Source of the DNA: Melastoma dodecandrum
Taxonomy: Eukaryota > Streptophyta > Magnoliopsida > Myrtales > Melastomataceae
Reading direction: 5' to 3'
Length of the DNA: 64,000 nt
Assembly: GCA_029817715.1 (NCBI GenBank)
Contig: JARUPY010000088.1
Span: 124,001 to 188,000, forward strand
The position numbers and the translations under genes were made by a program. Below, piece after piece: positions 1-10,854 of the stretch. The notes under the pieces were generated by a model. It did no database searches. It was not told the origin of the DNA and saw only the letters and a list, made by a program, of their open reading frames with translations. Position 1 is the first letter of the stretch; each line of letters starts with the position of its first letter.

Positions 1-1488
1 CCAGGGTGGAGGAATCACCCGAACTTTTCTTGGAGAGCACAGGCACCTCCGCCTGGTATGTCGAGACCACCAGCACCAGCGCCTCAGTATCCGCAAGCAC
101 AAGCAGAAGCCTCGGAAAAGAAGCCGAGCCTCGAAGAGATGATGCTCAAATACATGGCGAATCAAGACGCTTTGATGAAGAACCAAGCAGCGTCGATTCG
201 GAACCTGGAGAACCAGGTTAGCCAGCTGGCTCAGGCGGTGAATTCGAGAGCCTATGGGACTCTCCCGAGCAATACAGAAATCAATCCAAGGGAGCATGCC
301 AAAGCCGTGACTCTAAGGAACGGCCGATCACTTGAGGCAGAGGAAGCCGAGGCTAAGAAGGAAAGCAGTGGATCCAGTCCAGTGGAGAAAACTAGTGAGG
401 AATCTCAGACTAGCCCTTTACATTCTAACTTGAACTTGCCGCAGGACAAATGGAAGAAAAAGATGGAGGAAGAGAGAAAGAAACCGGAAATCGACATCTC
501 GAAGCTTCCGTTCCCACAGAGAGCCCGAAAGCAAAACGAGGATGCTCAATTCCGTAAGTTCCTCGATGTATTTAAAAAGTTACACATTAACATCCCTTTT
601 GCAGAAGCTTTGGAGCAGATGCCTAGTTACGTCAAGTTCATGAAGGACGTACTCTCGAAGAAACGGAGGTTGGGCGATTTTGAGACAGTTAAACTTACCG
701 AGGAGTGTAGCGCCATCCTCCAGAAGAAGATACCACCGAAGCTAAAGGACCCAAGTAGCTTCACAATCCCATGCACAATTGGAACAACATTCTCAGGTAA
801 AGCTCTTTGCGACCTTGGGGCGAGCATAAATCTGATGCCTTTTTCGGTGTATAAAGAGCTAGGTTTGGGGGAGGTAAGACCTACATATGTGTCCCTTCAG
901 TTAGCCGATAGATCCATTACGTACCCGAAAGGGATTATTGAGGATGTTCTTGTCAAAGTAGATAAATTTATTTTTCCGGCTGACTTTCTGGTATTAGACT
1001 TTGAGGAGGACAAGGAGATTTCTATCATCCTTGGTCGTCCGTTTTTAGCCACAGGAAGGGCATTAATCGATGTGCAGAAGGGAGAGTTGACAATCCGTGT
1101 CAACGATCAGGAAGTCATATTTAACGTTTATAAATCTGTTAAATGGCCTTCTGAAAATTCTGATTGTTTCCGGATGGACATTGTTGATAGGTGCACTTCC
1201 AAGTTTTCCCCTCTTGGTGATGAAGGTATCTCAGAAGATGAAGGAGAGAAGACCGACCCCGATTGTGACACCCAGGAAGCCCTAGCGTTATTCACACGAA
1301 GGATTCAACAATTTGACACGCTAGAGCGGCCACTGAACCCGATGCGACCTTCAATTGAGGAACCCCCCCACTTTAGAGCTCAAGCAACTCCCGGATCATC
1401 TCAGGTATGCGTACCTCGGACCATCAAATATTTTACCTGTGATTATTTCTGCCAATCTTACAGGAGAAGAGGAGGGGGAATTGCTTGA
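1..1488 (+). CDS. gag C-terminus and aspartic protease of the Athila-type element (partial)
   Basis: The frame is open from base 1, so this is the middle of a longer gag-pol polyprotein; the first internal methionine is at 58. The first ~130 codons are Gln/Ala/Pro-rich gag with a heptad-like segment ([16 protein letters not shown]). A retropepsin-type protease follows, with catalytic centre CDLGASIN near base 808 and the flap/helix region [16 protein letters not shown] near 1025-1075. Normal polyproteins of this lineage continue straight into pol. Here the frame is lost at a run of seven C at 1363-1369, after which 39 unrelated codons are read before a stop. The last true residues are SIEEPP, just before the C run. 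Confidence 0.88.
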   Translation, partial: PGWRNHPNFSWRAQAPPPGMSRPPAPAPQYPQAQAEASEKKPSLEEMMLKYMANQDALMKNQAASIRNLENQVSQLAQAVNSRAYGTLPSNTEINPREHAKAVTLRNGRSLEAEEAEAKKESSGSSPVEKTSEESQTSPLHSNLNLPQDKWKKKMEEERKKPEIDISKLPFPQRARKQNEDAQFRKFLDVFKKLHINIPFAEALEQMPSYVKFMKDVLSKKRRLGDFETVKLTEECSAILQKKIPPKLKDPSSFTIPCTIGTTFSGKALCDLGASINLMPFSVYKELGLGEVRPTYVSLQLADRSITYPKGIIEDVLVKVDKFIFPADFLVLDFEEDKEISIILGRPFLATGRALIDVQKGELTIRVNDQEVIFNVYKSVKWPSENSDCFRMDIVDRCTSKFSPLGDEGISEDEGEKTDPDCDTQEALALFTRRIQQFDTLERPLNPMRPSIEEPPHFRAQATPGSSQVCVPRTIKYFTCDYFCQSYRRRGGGIA

Positions 1489-4270
1489 GATTCTCAAGGC
1501 ACACAAGAAGGCATTGGGATGGACTATAACGGATATTCGAGGAATCAGTCCGTCGGTATGTATGCACAAGATTTTGCTTGAGGATGATCATAAGGTCTCA
1601 GTTGAGGCTCAGAGGCGACTCAATCCGAACATGAAGGAAGTGGTGAAGAAAGATATCATCAAGTGGCTAGATGCAGGTATTATTTACCCGATCTCTGACA
1701 GTTCTTGGGTTAGCCCTGTGCAGTGCGTCCCGAAGAAAGGAGGGATGACGGTGGTCAAGAACGAGAAGAATGAGTTGATTCCGACTCGTACTGTAACCGG
1801 GTGGAGAGTTTGCATGGATTACCGCAAACTGAACAAGGCCACCAGAAAAGACCATTTTCCTCTACCCTTTATTGATCAGATGTTTGATCGATTGGCGGGT
1901 AAGGATTTCTATTGCTTCTTGGATGGATACTCCGGGTACAATCAAATTTTGATTGCTCCGGAGGACCAAGAAAAGACAACGTTCACATGCCCATTCGGTA
2001 CCTTTGCGTTTCGCCGCATGCCATTTGGATTGTGTAATGCACCTGCAACTTTTCAACGATGCATGATGGCCATATTCTCTGATATGATTGAAAATGGTTT
2101 GGAGGTCTTCATGGATGATTTTTCTGTTTTTGGTGCATCGTATGCGGATTGCCTGTCGAACCTCACTAAGGTTCTAAAACGTTGTGAGGATGCTAACCTA
2201 ATCCTGAACTGGGAGAAATGCCAGTTTATGGTTCATGATGGCATTGTTTTAGGTCACCGAATCTCCAGCAAGGGCATTGAAGTAGACAGGGCAAAGATAG
2301 AGACGATTGAGAAGTTACCCCCACCCTCTTCAGTGAAAGGGATTCGGAGCTTCCTCGGACATGCTGGTTTCTACCGAAGGTTCATCAAGGATTTCTCCAA
2401 GATCACGAAGCCACTGTGCAATTTGTTGGAGAAGGATGTTCCCTTTGTATTCGATGTTGAGTGCCTTTCTGACTTTACTGAACTTAAGAAGAGGTTAGTA
2501 TCTGCTCCCATAGTCATAGCACCTGATTGGAATTTGCCCTTTGAGTTGATGTGTGATGCTAGCGACTATGCAATGGGAGCCGCATTAGGCCAGAGGGTAG
2601 ATAAGATTTTTCGGGTTATATACTATGCCAGCAGGACCTTAGATGATGCCCAGGTTAATTACACCATAACTGAGAAAGAATTGTTAGCCGTTGTGTTTGC
2701 ATTTGATAAATTTCGCAGTTATCTGGTGGGATCTAAGATAATAGTGTTTACGGATCACTCAGCGATCAAATACTTGATTGAGAAAAAGGACGCTAAGCCT
2801 AGGCTGATTCGTTGGGTGCTATTATTACAAGAATTTGACTTAGAGATCCGAGATAGGAAAGGGACTGAAAATCAGATAGCAGATCACTTGTCTAGGTTAG
2901 AAAATGAAAATGTGATTCGAGACAAGGTTTGCATCAATGAGTTCTTTCCTGATGAGTGTTTGTTGTCTGCTGATGTGAGTGTGCCTTGGTATGCTGATTT
3001 TGTAAATTTCATTGTGTCGGAATTTATTCCTGAGGATTTCAATGCACACAAGCGGAAACGGTTTCTTCATGACGTTCGTCACTACTTTTGGGACGAACCA
3101 TTTCTGTTTAAAAAGTGTGCAGATCAGGTGATCAGGAGATGTGTGCCGGAATCTGAAATCATGGACATACTAGCCCATTGTCACGCATCCCCCTATGGAG
3201 GACACTTTGGAGGAGATAGAACAGCCGCAAAAGTTCTCCAGTCAGGTTTCGACTGGCCGACTATTTTTAAGGATGCCTATCAGTTTGTTCTTCATTGTGA
3301 TAGGTGCCAAAGAACAGGGAACATATCACGGAGAAACGAAATGCCTCTGCAGAACATCCTCGAGGTTGAACTTTTTGATGTTTGGGGCATCGACTTCATG
3401 GGACCCTTCATCCCATCGAACGGTAACAAGTACATCCTCGTAGCAGTAGATTACGTTTCCAAGTGGGTGGAAGCAATTGCTTCCCCCACTAATGAGGCTA
3501 AAGTGGTTGTCAAGTTTGTGCAGAAACAGATTTTCACTAGGTTCGGTGTTCCACGCGCTATCATTAGTGACGAGGGTACACATTTCATCAATCGTCAGTT
3601 TAATGCACTGTTGAGCAAATATGGCGTGAAGCACAAGGTGGCCACGGCATATCACCCACAGACCAGCGGACAGGCGGAAATTTCCAACCGTGAAGTGAAG
3701 CGCATCCTTGAGAAGTCGGTAAGTACAACACGAAAGGATTGGTCGTTAAAACTTGATGATGCTTTGTGGGCGTACAGGACAGCGTACAAAACACCGATCG
3801 GGATGTCTCCATACCGACTTGTCTTTGGCAAGGCTTGTCACCTCCCAGTGGAACTCGAGCACAAGGCATACTGGGCACTAAAGCACCTGAATTTCGATGC
3901 AACCCGATCAGGTGAGGCTCGCCTTTTGCAGATGAACGAGTTGGAGGAGCTTCGTCATCGGGCATACGAGAATGCATCTATCTACAAGGAGAAGACGAAA
4001 AAATGGCATGATAGCCGCATCCTTAACAGGACATTTATGCCAGGTGAGTATGTACTACTTTTCAACTCACGTTTGCGGTTATTTCCAGGCAAATTGAAGT
4101 CGAGATGGTCCGGACCGTTCAAAGTGGTCAGAACGTTTCCTCATGGCGCTGTAGAGTTGCAGTCGAATGATTCGGAGACCACGTTCAAGGTCAACGGCCA
4201 ACGCCTCAAACACTATCATGGAGAGCCACTTGAGCGAGGAACTACATCCACGCGACTCCAAGACGCGTAA
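1370..4270 (+). CDS. pol of the Athila-type element: reverse transcriptase, RNase H, integrase
   Basis: About 966 codons without a stop. Reverse transcriptase covers roughly 1600-2450 ([14 protein letters not shown], then the catalytic FMDDFSVF near 2110). RNase H lies at about 2530-2890 ([23 protein letters not shown]). Integrase lies at about 3170-4000 with an H-H-C-C zinc finger ([14 protein letters not shown] ... CDRCQR) and the D-D-E core ([18 protein letters not shown], then the E of [12 protein letters not shown]). A C-terminal DNA-binding-like tail follows ([16 protein letters not shown]). No chromodomain is visible, as expected for Athila/Tat-type elements. Pol should be translated as part of gag-pol; it is in a different frame from gag only because of the extra C at 1363-1369. 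Apart from that, every catalytic motif looks normal, so the enzyme set may have been active recently. Confidence 0.92.
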   Translation, partial: TLELKQLPDHLRYAYLGPSNILPVIISANLTGEEEGELLEILKAHKKALGWTITDIRGISPSVCMHKILLEDDHKVSVEAQRRLNPNMKEVVKKDIIKWLDAGIIYPISDSSWVSPVQCVPKKGGMTVVKNEKNELIPTRTVTGWRVCMDYRKLNKATRKDHFPLPFIDQMFDRLAGKDFYCFLDGYSGYNQILIAPEDQEKTTFTCPFGTFAFRRMPFGLCNAPATFQRCMMAIFSDMIENGLEVFMDDFSVFGASYADCLSNLTKVLKRCEDANLILNWEKCQFMVHDGIVLGHRISSKGIEVDRAKIETIEKLPPPSSVKGIRSFLGHAGFYRRFIKDFSKITKPLCNLLEKDVPFVFDVECLSDFTELKKRLVSAPIVIAPDWNLPFELMCDASDYAMGAALGQRVDKIFRVIYYASRTLDDAQVNYTITEKELLAVVFAFDKFRSYLVGSKIIVFTDHSAIKYLIEKKDAKPRLIRWVLLLQEFDLEIRDRKGTENQIADHLSRLENENVIRDKVCINEFFPDECLLSADVSVPWYADFVNFIVSEFIPEDFNAHKRKRFLHDVRHYFWDEPFLFKKCADQVIRRCVPESEIMDILAHCHASPYGGHFGGDRTAAKVLQSGFDWPTIFKDAYQFVLHCDRCQRTGNISRRNEMPLQNILEVELFDVWGIDFMGPFIPSNGNKYILVAVDYVSKWVEAIASPTNEAKVVVKFVQKQIFTRFGVPRAIISDEGTHFINRQFNALLSKYGVKHKVATAYHPQTSGQAEISNREVKRILEKSVSTTRKDWSLKLDDALWAYRTAYKTPIGMSPYRLVFGKACHLPVELEHKAYWALKHLNFDATRSGEARLLQMNELEELRHRAYENASIYKEKTKKWHDSRILNRTFMPGEYVLLFNSRLRLFPGKLKSRWSGPFKVVRTFPHGAVELQSNDSETTFKVNGQRLKHYHGEPLERGTTSTRLQDA

Positions 4271-4439
4271 AATCGTGCGAAAGTCGAGCCATCGACTCTA
4301 AACCAGGGCGCTTCTTGGGAGGCAACCCAAGTCGTTTCATTTGATTTCCGATATTTAGTTATTTTTAATCGTTTATTTGTTTCAGTAGATCAAGAAGCAT
4401 GTCCATGAAAGAGACAGATTAAGAAAATGAGGTAGCATC

Positions 4440-4750
4440 CACAGTAAGTTCCGCAGCTGCGGAGAAGTAGATCGCAGCTGCGGAGGAACAGAAGGCAGTA
4501 AGTCTCGCAGTTGCGAGGACATCTCCCGCAGCTGCGGAAGAGGCATACACAATCCCTTCCCAGAGAAGTTACGCAGCTGCGAAGGATTCTCTCGCAGCTG
4601 CGAGAGACGTGTAACCTGCGACTCTTAGAGAGTCTCGCAGCTGCGGAGGGATGTCTCGCAGCTGCGAGAGGACGAAATTTCAGATAGATTAAAAGGGGGC
4701 GAACCTAAACCCTAATTTATTTTTCCCACTCTCTCAGGGCGCAGCTGCGA
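4440..4750 (+). repeat. array of CGCAGCTGCG palindromes in the pol-to-third-ORF spacer
   Basis: About nine copies of the 10-bp perfect palindrome CGCAGCTGCG, or one-base variants, spaced 15-45 bp apart, each usually followed by GAG or GAAG. The last copy lies next to a leader-like stretch (AAACCCTAATTTATTTTTCC at 4708-4727). The same motif recurs as an array in the LTR of this element (7585-7745). Each copy contains the E-box CAGCTG. The spacer 4271-5058 shows no convincing ORF. Confidence 0.85.
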
Positions 4751-5058
4751 CGCACCCCTCATCTCCAGGCGGCGGCTCCTCATCTCCACATCGCCGGCTA
4801 CTCACGTATCGATCTCTGACGCCCGCCTTCTCTCCTGTGCGTCCATCCGCTGCAGATCCGCTCTCCGGTGCCACCCGCCAACCACCCAACCAACCTCGCC
4901 GCCCCCTTCCTGCCGTTGGTCGACCACAATCTCCCATAGCGGCGATAATCAGGAAAGTTCCTCATCCCTTAGTCCTATCGGTGATTTGCGTGCGGCCACA
5001 TCGTTGTTCACCCGGTGATTCAATAGTTGCCTTAGTTCTTAGAATAGCGTAGTTAGCG

Positions 5059-6216
5059 ATGGCACCCAAGCAACGCACTACGACCGGTGCCTCTAGTTCT
5101 AGGAAAAGGAAAGGGAAGGAAACGGCAGGGAAGGATAAGGCCGTTGTGAATGAATCGTCGGCGGCGTACCAACGGTCCATGAAACGACCGCTGATCGCTG
5201 AGCGGGTATTCGATACCACGCATCCCGATTTGGTTGAATACCGGGCGCGTTTAGAACGTCTGGGGTGGCTTCGTTTTAGTACAACGATAAAGCGGGGCGT
5301 CGTCCCGGTGGTCAGGGAGTTTTATGCAAACGTGCATACCCTGGACAGGGATAGGCAAAGTATTCGAGTTCGAGACAGGGAGGTTAAGTTTGGTGCATCA
5401 GTGATTTCCACATTTTATGGCCTCCCTGTTTACAACACTGAGGCATATTTCGATTATCTTAATAATCGTTTTGATAGTAACGCAGTTATTGCGCGAATTG
5501 CTAAGCCAGGATCCCAATGGAAATTGACAAGAAACCGGGACCCCCTCAGACTCCACGGCAGCAATTTGACCACCGAAGCACGCATGTGGGCCTTATTTGT
5601 AGCCACCCGGCTTATCCCTAGCAAAAACACGAGCGAGATCACCAGGGATCGAGCGGCGCTCATCTACTGTATCATGGAGGAGATGCCTATTGATGTGGGC
5701 AGGCTGCTGAATTGGATGATCCACCGTTGTTTGGACGACGCACGAGGTTTGTGGTTCCCTTGTCTTATTTCTGAATTATGTATCAAAGCAGGTGTGCAGT
5801 TTGACAGGACGGATGAGCTTTGTCCCCCGGGCCAGCCTCTAGACCATCAATCGCTAGACAAGATTAGCGCAAGGGAGGGAGGCGCCTCCTCTCGCCCTCG
5901 TCCAGCCACTGCGAGCGCTATGCCCTCCGAGCAAGAACGGTGGGCCCAGATGCAGGAATTCATGCAGCAAACCAGGGACGCTCAGCAGCAAACTAGAGCT
6001 TTCCAGCAATACACCATGGAATTCATCCGACATCAGCTGGAGTACAACCGTCAGGCCGCGCCATCCTTTGGAGTAGACTTCAACGCGTTGCATCAACCAG
6101 TCTACCACCCACCGGGATGGGATCGACCCATGGGATGAAGTGATGCTGCTATGGAAGATGCAGAAACCAGCCCGGCGGAGGATGAAGATGTTGACTCCGA
6201 CTCGGAGTCCGATTAG
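5059..6216 (+). pseudogene. third ORF of the Athila-type element (plant transposon-associated domain), one in-frame stop
   Basis: ATG at 5059 opens a 359-codon frame ending in TGA at 6136-6138. The same frame continues for a further 25 codons of acidic tail (SDAAMEDAETSPAEDEDVD) to TAG at 6214-6216, so the TGA is probably a premature stop. It is plausibly CGA to TGA. The N-terminus is basic (SSRKRKGKE). The central part (VREFYANVHTL, GASVISTFYGLP, IYCIMEEMPIDVGRLLNWMI) matches the 'putative plant transposon protein' domain found in the env-position ORF of Athila/Tat elements. A Gln-rich coiled segment follows (QQTRDAQQQTRAFQQ). I see no signal peptide or membrane anchor, so this does not look like a classical envelope protein. 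Its biochemical role is unknown. Confidence 0.75.
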
Positions 6217-7369
6217 CCTGCCATCAGGGAGAGGATCCTGAATTCAACCGGACATGTGCCAGGTTGTATCTCTCTTATCTTTACTTTCATCTATCTCATG
6301 CACAGTTGGAGATACAGCCTGCCACGAGGTCGTGTCAGGATTTAGGTTTGGGGGTGTTGATGTTATCCTTTATGAATTGATTGCTTTTGCTTGTTATTTA
6401 TGTCAGCTTGATCATGCTTCTGAGTCTATTTTTTCGTTTTGTTTTTGTTATTTTCTTTGAGTCGATGCCCCTTAGTTAAACCTTAGGATTTCGAATTAGA
6501 AGAGTCGGATTCTAGGAGGATGATTTAGGGTCGCACATTTAAGGCAGCGGAGGAATTAGTTCTAGTAAGCATGCCTAATTTCTTGAAAAAAATAATCTAT
6601 GTTGTTCCTGATAGGAAGCTAACTAAGCAGCGTCAACTCTACAGTCTCTTTAAAAGCATAGTCATTAAGGAAAAGTATAGGCACTCGACTCATCATTTGG
6701 AGACGAAATTCAGGTTAAAAAAAAAAAGAAGAAGAGCAAGAAAAGAAAACGGTTGCCAAGGTTTTGAGCACCACTATTCAAGTTAGAAAAGAGTAAAAAG
6801 TAAAAGAGAGAAAGAACAAAATCGATTTTGAGCTTGAATATGTGCTTGTGGTGTGAGTCTTCTTTGCGGCTCGAGTTCTCATCCGAGGGGTGCTTTATCA
6901 CCTAGTGCCTTGGTCCGTTTGGACCGGAAGTCACTGACTGAGAACTTGTTACACGAGCGTTTGCGGGAATTGATGAGCATTTAGAATTGTGTAACCAAAT
7001 GAAAAGAGAAAAATGAGATGAAAAGAAAGACCTCGAATTAGTTGAGAATGTGAGGAGAGTTGAGTCTAGAAAAGTACTTGATGGCTATGAAAGATTTGAG
7101 AATGTGGGGGTTGACAACGTGAGGTGTGCAAATTGAGGGAACAAGTTTTATAAGAACTACAAAACCCGTGCGTGCTAGCCTTGAACGAAGTCTACCTCTA
7201 AAATAGGTGTGCGGCCTTAGCTGAGAGTCGTTAACGACAATTCGAGTTCGGAAGACTTGGGTGAGACTGGGGAGTATAAATTATGATTTGTTTATTTTGT
7301 TTGGTTACATTTTCGTTTTGTTTTGGTTTTGTTTTGCTCGAGGACTAGCAAAAGATAGGTTTGGGGGTG
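6217..7369 (+). other. 3' untranslated internal region of the Athila-type element with two polypurine-tract-like sites
   Basis: No gene. The polypurine tract directly before the LTR ends at 7369 (AGGTTTGGGGGTG). A second, nearly identical purine tract followed by TGTTGAT lies at 6344-6360. An A/G-rich segment at 6716-6830 would be weakly coding by chance only. Confidence 0.7.
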
Positions 7370-7584
7370 TGATAACTCTACGAAAGTAGAGTTAAATGAT
7401 CACATTTGTGCCTTGATTTGAGTTAGTTCCGTCGTTCTAGGTGTTTAGATCGGATGTTTCAAGCTGAATTGTGTTACCTCACGTTCGTTATTGTTCGTGT
7501 AGGGAATTGAAGATGAAACGAGGAACAACGAAGAGATGAAGGAAGAGTTGTGAGAAGGAAGCGAGGAGTGCGACCACAGAGACC

Positions 7585-7745
7585 TTCACAGCTGCGGAGA
7601 GTCTCGACGCAGCTGCGGGCAAGAGGAAGTTCGCAACCACAGAGACATCCGCAGCTGCGGAAGATTTCCTCGCAGCTGCGAAGAAGCCAAATGGAGCACA
7701 CCACATTGAAGTTCGCAGCTGCGGAAGATTTCCTCGCAGCTGCGG
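7585..7745 (+). repeat. CGCAGCTGCG palindrome array in LTR U3
   Basis: At least six copies of CGCAGCTGCG or close variants, within a longer repeated context (CGCAGCTGCGGAAGATTTCC occurs twice). The array ends about 80 bp before the LTR TATA box. That is the usual place of LTR enhancer repeats. Confidence 0.85.
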
Positions 7746-7824
7746 CAGAACCAGAAAATCTCCTTTCTTCCGAATTCTTAGATTTTTTCTTTATTTTTAT
7801 TTAGGTCCTTTAGTTATTCCCTAG

Positions 7825-7832
7825 TATAAATA
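7825..7832 (+). promoter_or_regulatory. LTR TATA box (TATAAATA)
   Basis: TATAAATA in the middle of the 3' LTR, downstream of the palindrome array and upstream of a C/T-rich leader-like stretch. It is the best candidate for the element's promoter. Confidence 0.6.
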
Positions 7833-8701
7833 CTAAAACTTAAGGCGTACTAGGGTTGGTGGTGGGAATTGGTTTCTCTTTGACGGCAGAAAGCTCGTGA
7901 CAGGAGATTGGTGCCGGCGGAGAATTGCAAATTCTTTTCCCCTTTTCTTTTAGATTTCAATTATGCTTTCATCTTTGATCTGGCTTTCGTGTTGCATCGC
8001 TATGAACTAATTTCTTTGTTCTAGGACGACGATGGAACCTCGTGTTCTTTTGTAATTGTTGAACCTTTCTTTATTATGATTTGAATTTCCATCGGTTGTT
8101 TATCCAATTCCGTGTTTAATGCGTATTAGCAGCCTGATCAACTGTTGATATTGATTTGATCACCTAGGGAGACTCGAGAGAGTAGCCTAGGTCAGATCGG
8201 GATTAGGGTAACCTAAGGAACCTTCGAGTCGAGAGACCGGGTTTTAGTGTGAGAGTAGAAATACCGTGCACCTTGGGTAATCAAAGTAGGGTTAAATTGT
8301 AAAGGGCCTCCACTAGTTCTTTGCCTAGACATAGAGTAGAGAATTTGATACATGGGGGTACGTTCTCGGATATCCGAGAGGGTTATGGGGAGAGATTAGC
8401 GGACTACAGTTAACAACCGTTGAAATTCAATAGTAATAAGAAGAGGGGATATGAGAGCATAAGTCATGAGGGGAAATCGGTAGTCCTAGATCTTTCATTC
8501 TTATTGGTAATTCGATTCACTTTGCTGTTAGTTTAACTTCTCATCACTTAATTTGTTCACTTGACCTTGAATTTGGTTATCGAATTTGACATTACAAGAC
8601 CTAATTGATACTGATTCTCTGTGGGATCGACCCTTGCTTGCCCTTACTGCTTAGTTTGTGTGAACGAGGATTTATTTTTGTTGCGTTGACGACGCGCATC
8701 A

Positions 8702-9425
8702 GGGTTGTTTGAGATGTTGTCTTTATATTGGCCATACAGATGTCACAACCTGAGAGTCATTTTTTTAAAATATTTTTCGGGTACAATTAATGTTGCCCAA
8801 GTGGGAGAATGTTAGAAATTTCTGATTTTTGGACTTCCATTAATTGTTTATTTTTAATTTTTTTTAATTTATTTTATTTTACTTTATTAAACTATATTTT
8901 ATAAAACAGGTTGTGACATAAAGAAAATGTATGAAATCCCACTAAATCGCTTAAGTCATTGGGATATGCGCATCTCGTTTGTCTAATGTGGCTTACGGTT
9001 GGGTGTAGACTGTTTTATAACATATGGTCCGTTGATGGATAGGACATAGGCTACGGTATATTACGGATAGGTCCCTTCCCCTGTCCTTCAAACAATTATT
9101 TAACTAAGGGGCAAAACTGACATTTCATAAAGGAAATCCTTTATTAGGTTTTCCTTATATCTGGGTTAATCACCCAGACAGAAAGACAGATCGTCGGTTT
9201 GTTTTTGGCCTCCTCCATCGAGAGCAGCCGTACAGGAAGGAAAAGGGGAAGAAGATCTACGCCGCCAAGATTACAATCATCATGTTTACTGTATAACGAA
9301 CGTGATGAATAGGGGTACGTTTTCTTTTCCCTCGTCTTTATCGGTGACCGTAAACCCGCGTAACCGATCCAGTCTTCCGTTGTTTTCTTTGTTTATTATT
9401 TATGTGATTGTGTGAATTTCTCACA
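8702..9425 (+). mobile_element. 3' end and LTR of a Ty1/copia element (copia A)
   Basis: A copia-type polypurine tract (AAGTGGGAGAA, 8799-8809) is followed directly by an LTR at 8810-9425. The LTR ends match as inverted repeats (TGTTAGAAATT at the start, AATTTCTCACA at the end, one mismatch). Only 108 bp of internal sequence precede it before the Athila LTR begins, so the Athila element appears to have landed inside this one. GAAAG follows the LTR and is the expected position of a target duplication. Confidence 0.75.
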
Positions 9426-10254
9426 GAAAGTATCCCTGAGTCAAGAATTTAATACTCGTCCGATGGTATCTTCGACTCGGTTTCAACAGTCTGCACCTCG
9501 GTAGCCATGAGTACGTCTCCATCTATGGCATCATTGTCGCTGGTATAAACAGCAATCGTCGTTGACTCTTGTAATCATCCATCCTTCCCGCTTCATGCAG
9601 TTTTTCTTTATGTGTCCATTTTTATCACAATGGAAACATCTTACCCCGCCGCTACCTTTAGATCTGGTTCTGCTTACTGTGAATGCCTCCGCCATCGGTT
9701 GCCCTACTTCACCCGTCAACTCTGTATCAATCAAATCTTTCGATAAAAGGGCAGATCGCACCTCGTCAAGTGTGAGAACATTTTTCACATATAAGAATGT
9801 GTCCCTGAAGCTCTGGTATGAAGCGGGCAGTGAACATAACAGCAACATCGCCTGGATCTCCTCAACGATCTTGTCGCCGATCCTCTCCAAATCCAAAGAT
9901 GTAGACCACCAATTATCCAGGTAGGATTTAACGGACATACCTTTCGTCATTCTGAGCATGAAGAACCTTTGCCTTAGAAAAAGTTTGTTGCTTAGAGTTC
10001 TCGTTAAGTACAGACTCTCCAGCCTACTCCAAAGCCCAGTCGTTGTCGTCTCCTTGAGCACGTTTTGTCAAAACCTCGTTGGACAGACGCGATTGAATCG
10101 CCAATAACGCTCTAGCATCTACCTCCTCCCACTGGTCTGAAGTCAACTTCGAAGCGCTCTTCGACTGATCTGTAAGAGCCTTCATCTTGACTTGCCACAA
10201 GCCGAAATTCATGCTCCCATCTAACTTCTCGATCTTGAACTTGCCACCAGCCAT
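9426..10254 (-). pseudogene. gag and start of protease of a minus-strand Ty1/copia element (copia B)
   Basis: Minus-strand copia gag begins at ATG 10254 (MAGGKFKIEKLDGSMNFGLW, the usual copia gag opening). The frame shifts at 10024-10061 and continues through the gag core (LWSRLESLYL ... SYLDNW) to a CCHC zinc knuckle (CFHCDKNGHIKKNC) near 9630. Past a stop at about 9531 the homology continues in a second frame to EY-stop-ILDSG at about 9440-9460. That is the protease catalytic DSG motif, with the usual Trp codon mutated to TAA. Homology ends exactly where the copia A LTR begins (9425). The element is dead: it has two stops, a frameshift, and the rest of pol is displaced by the insertion. Confidence 0.8.
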
Positions 10255-10274
10255 GGATCTCTAATCTGAACAAC

Positions 10275-10290
10275 CGAGCTCTGATACCAA
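10275..10290 (-). promoter_or_regulatory. primer-binding site of copia B (tRNA-iMet type)
   Basis: On the minus strand TGGTATCAGAGCTCGG lies two bases after the LTR end. It matches the initiator-Met tRNA 3' end used by most plant copia elements. Confidence 0.85.
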
Positions 10291-10291
10291 T

Positions 10292-10854
10292 TGTTGGCGC
10301 ATGCGGAAGCCCTCAATAGCGTGTCGAGCCGGATCCGATCATCGATCGGAAGTTAACGAAAAATAAGGAGACAAATAATTTACACGGTTCGGTCAATCGA
10401 CCTATATCCACTGGCAGAGAAAAATAGTTTACTATATTCAATGGAGTACAAACTTTAGGTTGACACCCTCTCTAACCCCCTCAACCTATCCGAGTACAAG
10501 TTCTCGCTTTTCCAGTAAGAAATAACCTCGAAGTGTTTCCCATGTTTTCCCAACACACACCATTTCTTTACCACCACACTCTTTACACTCGTGTATCCAT
10601 ATTCTATGCTATAAGGATTTGCTCTCTCTCGTCTTTTCATTCTCTTCGTATACCGACACATATTTATAGAATAGATGACCTCACATACATCGAAAATCTG
10701 GTAAGTAAATATATTCGTGATATAATCAAATATCATCCAATATATCTCCCCCAAGAGATATATTCTCTCATTTTCCGTATATTTCACGAGCAAATATAAT
10801 ATACTCCAAATCGCAATATATCTAACTTCGGGCCACAAAGTCCTGACAACAACA
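10292..10854 (-). repeat. 5' LTR of copia B
   Basis: Lies directly upstream (minus sense) of the primer-binding site. The plus-strand sequence begins TGTTGG at 10292 and ends in ACAACA at about 10854, a TGTTG...CAACA pair. The outer boundary is uncertain by a few bases because ACA is repeated there. Confidence 0.65.

Larger units (their letters stand above)
1..8701 (+). mobile_element. Athila-type Ty3/gypsy LTR retrotransposon, 5' end outside window
   Basis: A large LTR retrotransposon read on the plus strand. In order it shows the C-terminal part of gag, an aspartic protease, reverse transcriptase, RNase H, integrase, a long spacer, a third ORF, a polypurine tract and a 1332-bp 3' LTR (TGATAACTC start, GCATCA end). 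The 5' LTR, primer-binding site and gag N-terminus lie upstream of base 1. The gag wording around the spacer and the CDLGASIN protease centre are characteristic of the Athila lineage. The coding region is nearly intact: the visible breaks are one homopolymer frameshift in pol and one in-frame TGA in the third ORF, so the copy is probably young. The target duplication cannot be checked because the other end is missing; GGGTT follows the LTR. Confidence 0.93.
7370..8701 (+). repeat. 3' LTR of the Athila-type element
   Basis: Starts TGATAACTC directly after the polypurine tract and ends GCGCATCA. Its first bases form a perfect 8-bp stem (AACTCTAC / GTAGAGTT, 7374-7393) with a GAAA loop. It contains the CGCAGCTGCG array (7585-7745) and a TATA box at 7825-7832. 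The ends were set from the PPT and the TG...CA rule; the 5' LTR is not available for comparison. Confidence 0.85.

Noticed and set aside
3326..3977. Two minus-strand open frames of 109 and 125 codons
   Set aside because: Antisense shadows of the Athila integrase.
4271..5058. An envelope gene in the Athila spacer
   Set aside because: No long frame, signal peptide or membrane helix; the real ORF starts at 5059 and is not envelope-like.
8810..9488. Longer copia A LTR ending at TTTCAACA (9488)
   Set aside because: Bases 9426-9488 read as copia B gag-protease on the minus strand, and AATTTCTCACA at 9425 is a much better inverted match to the LTR start.
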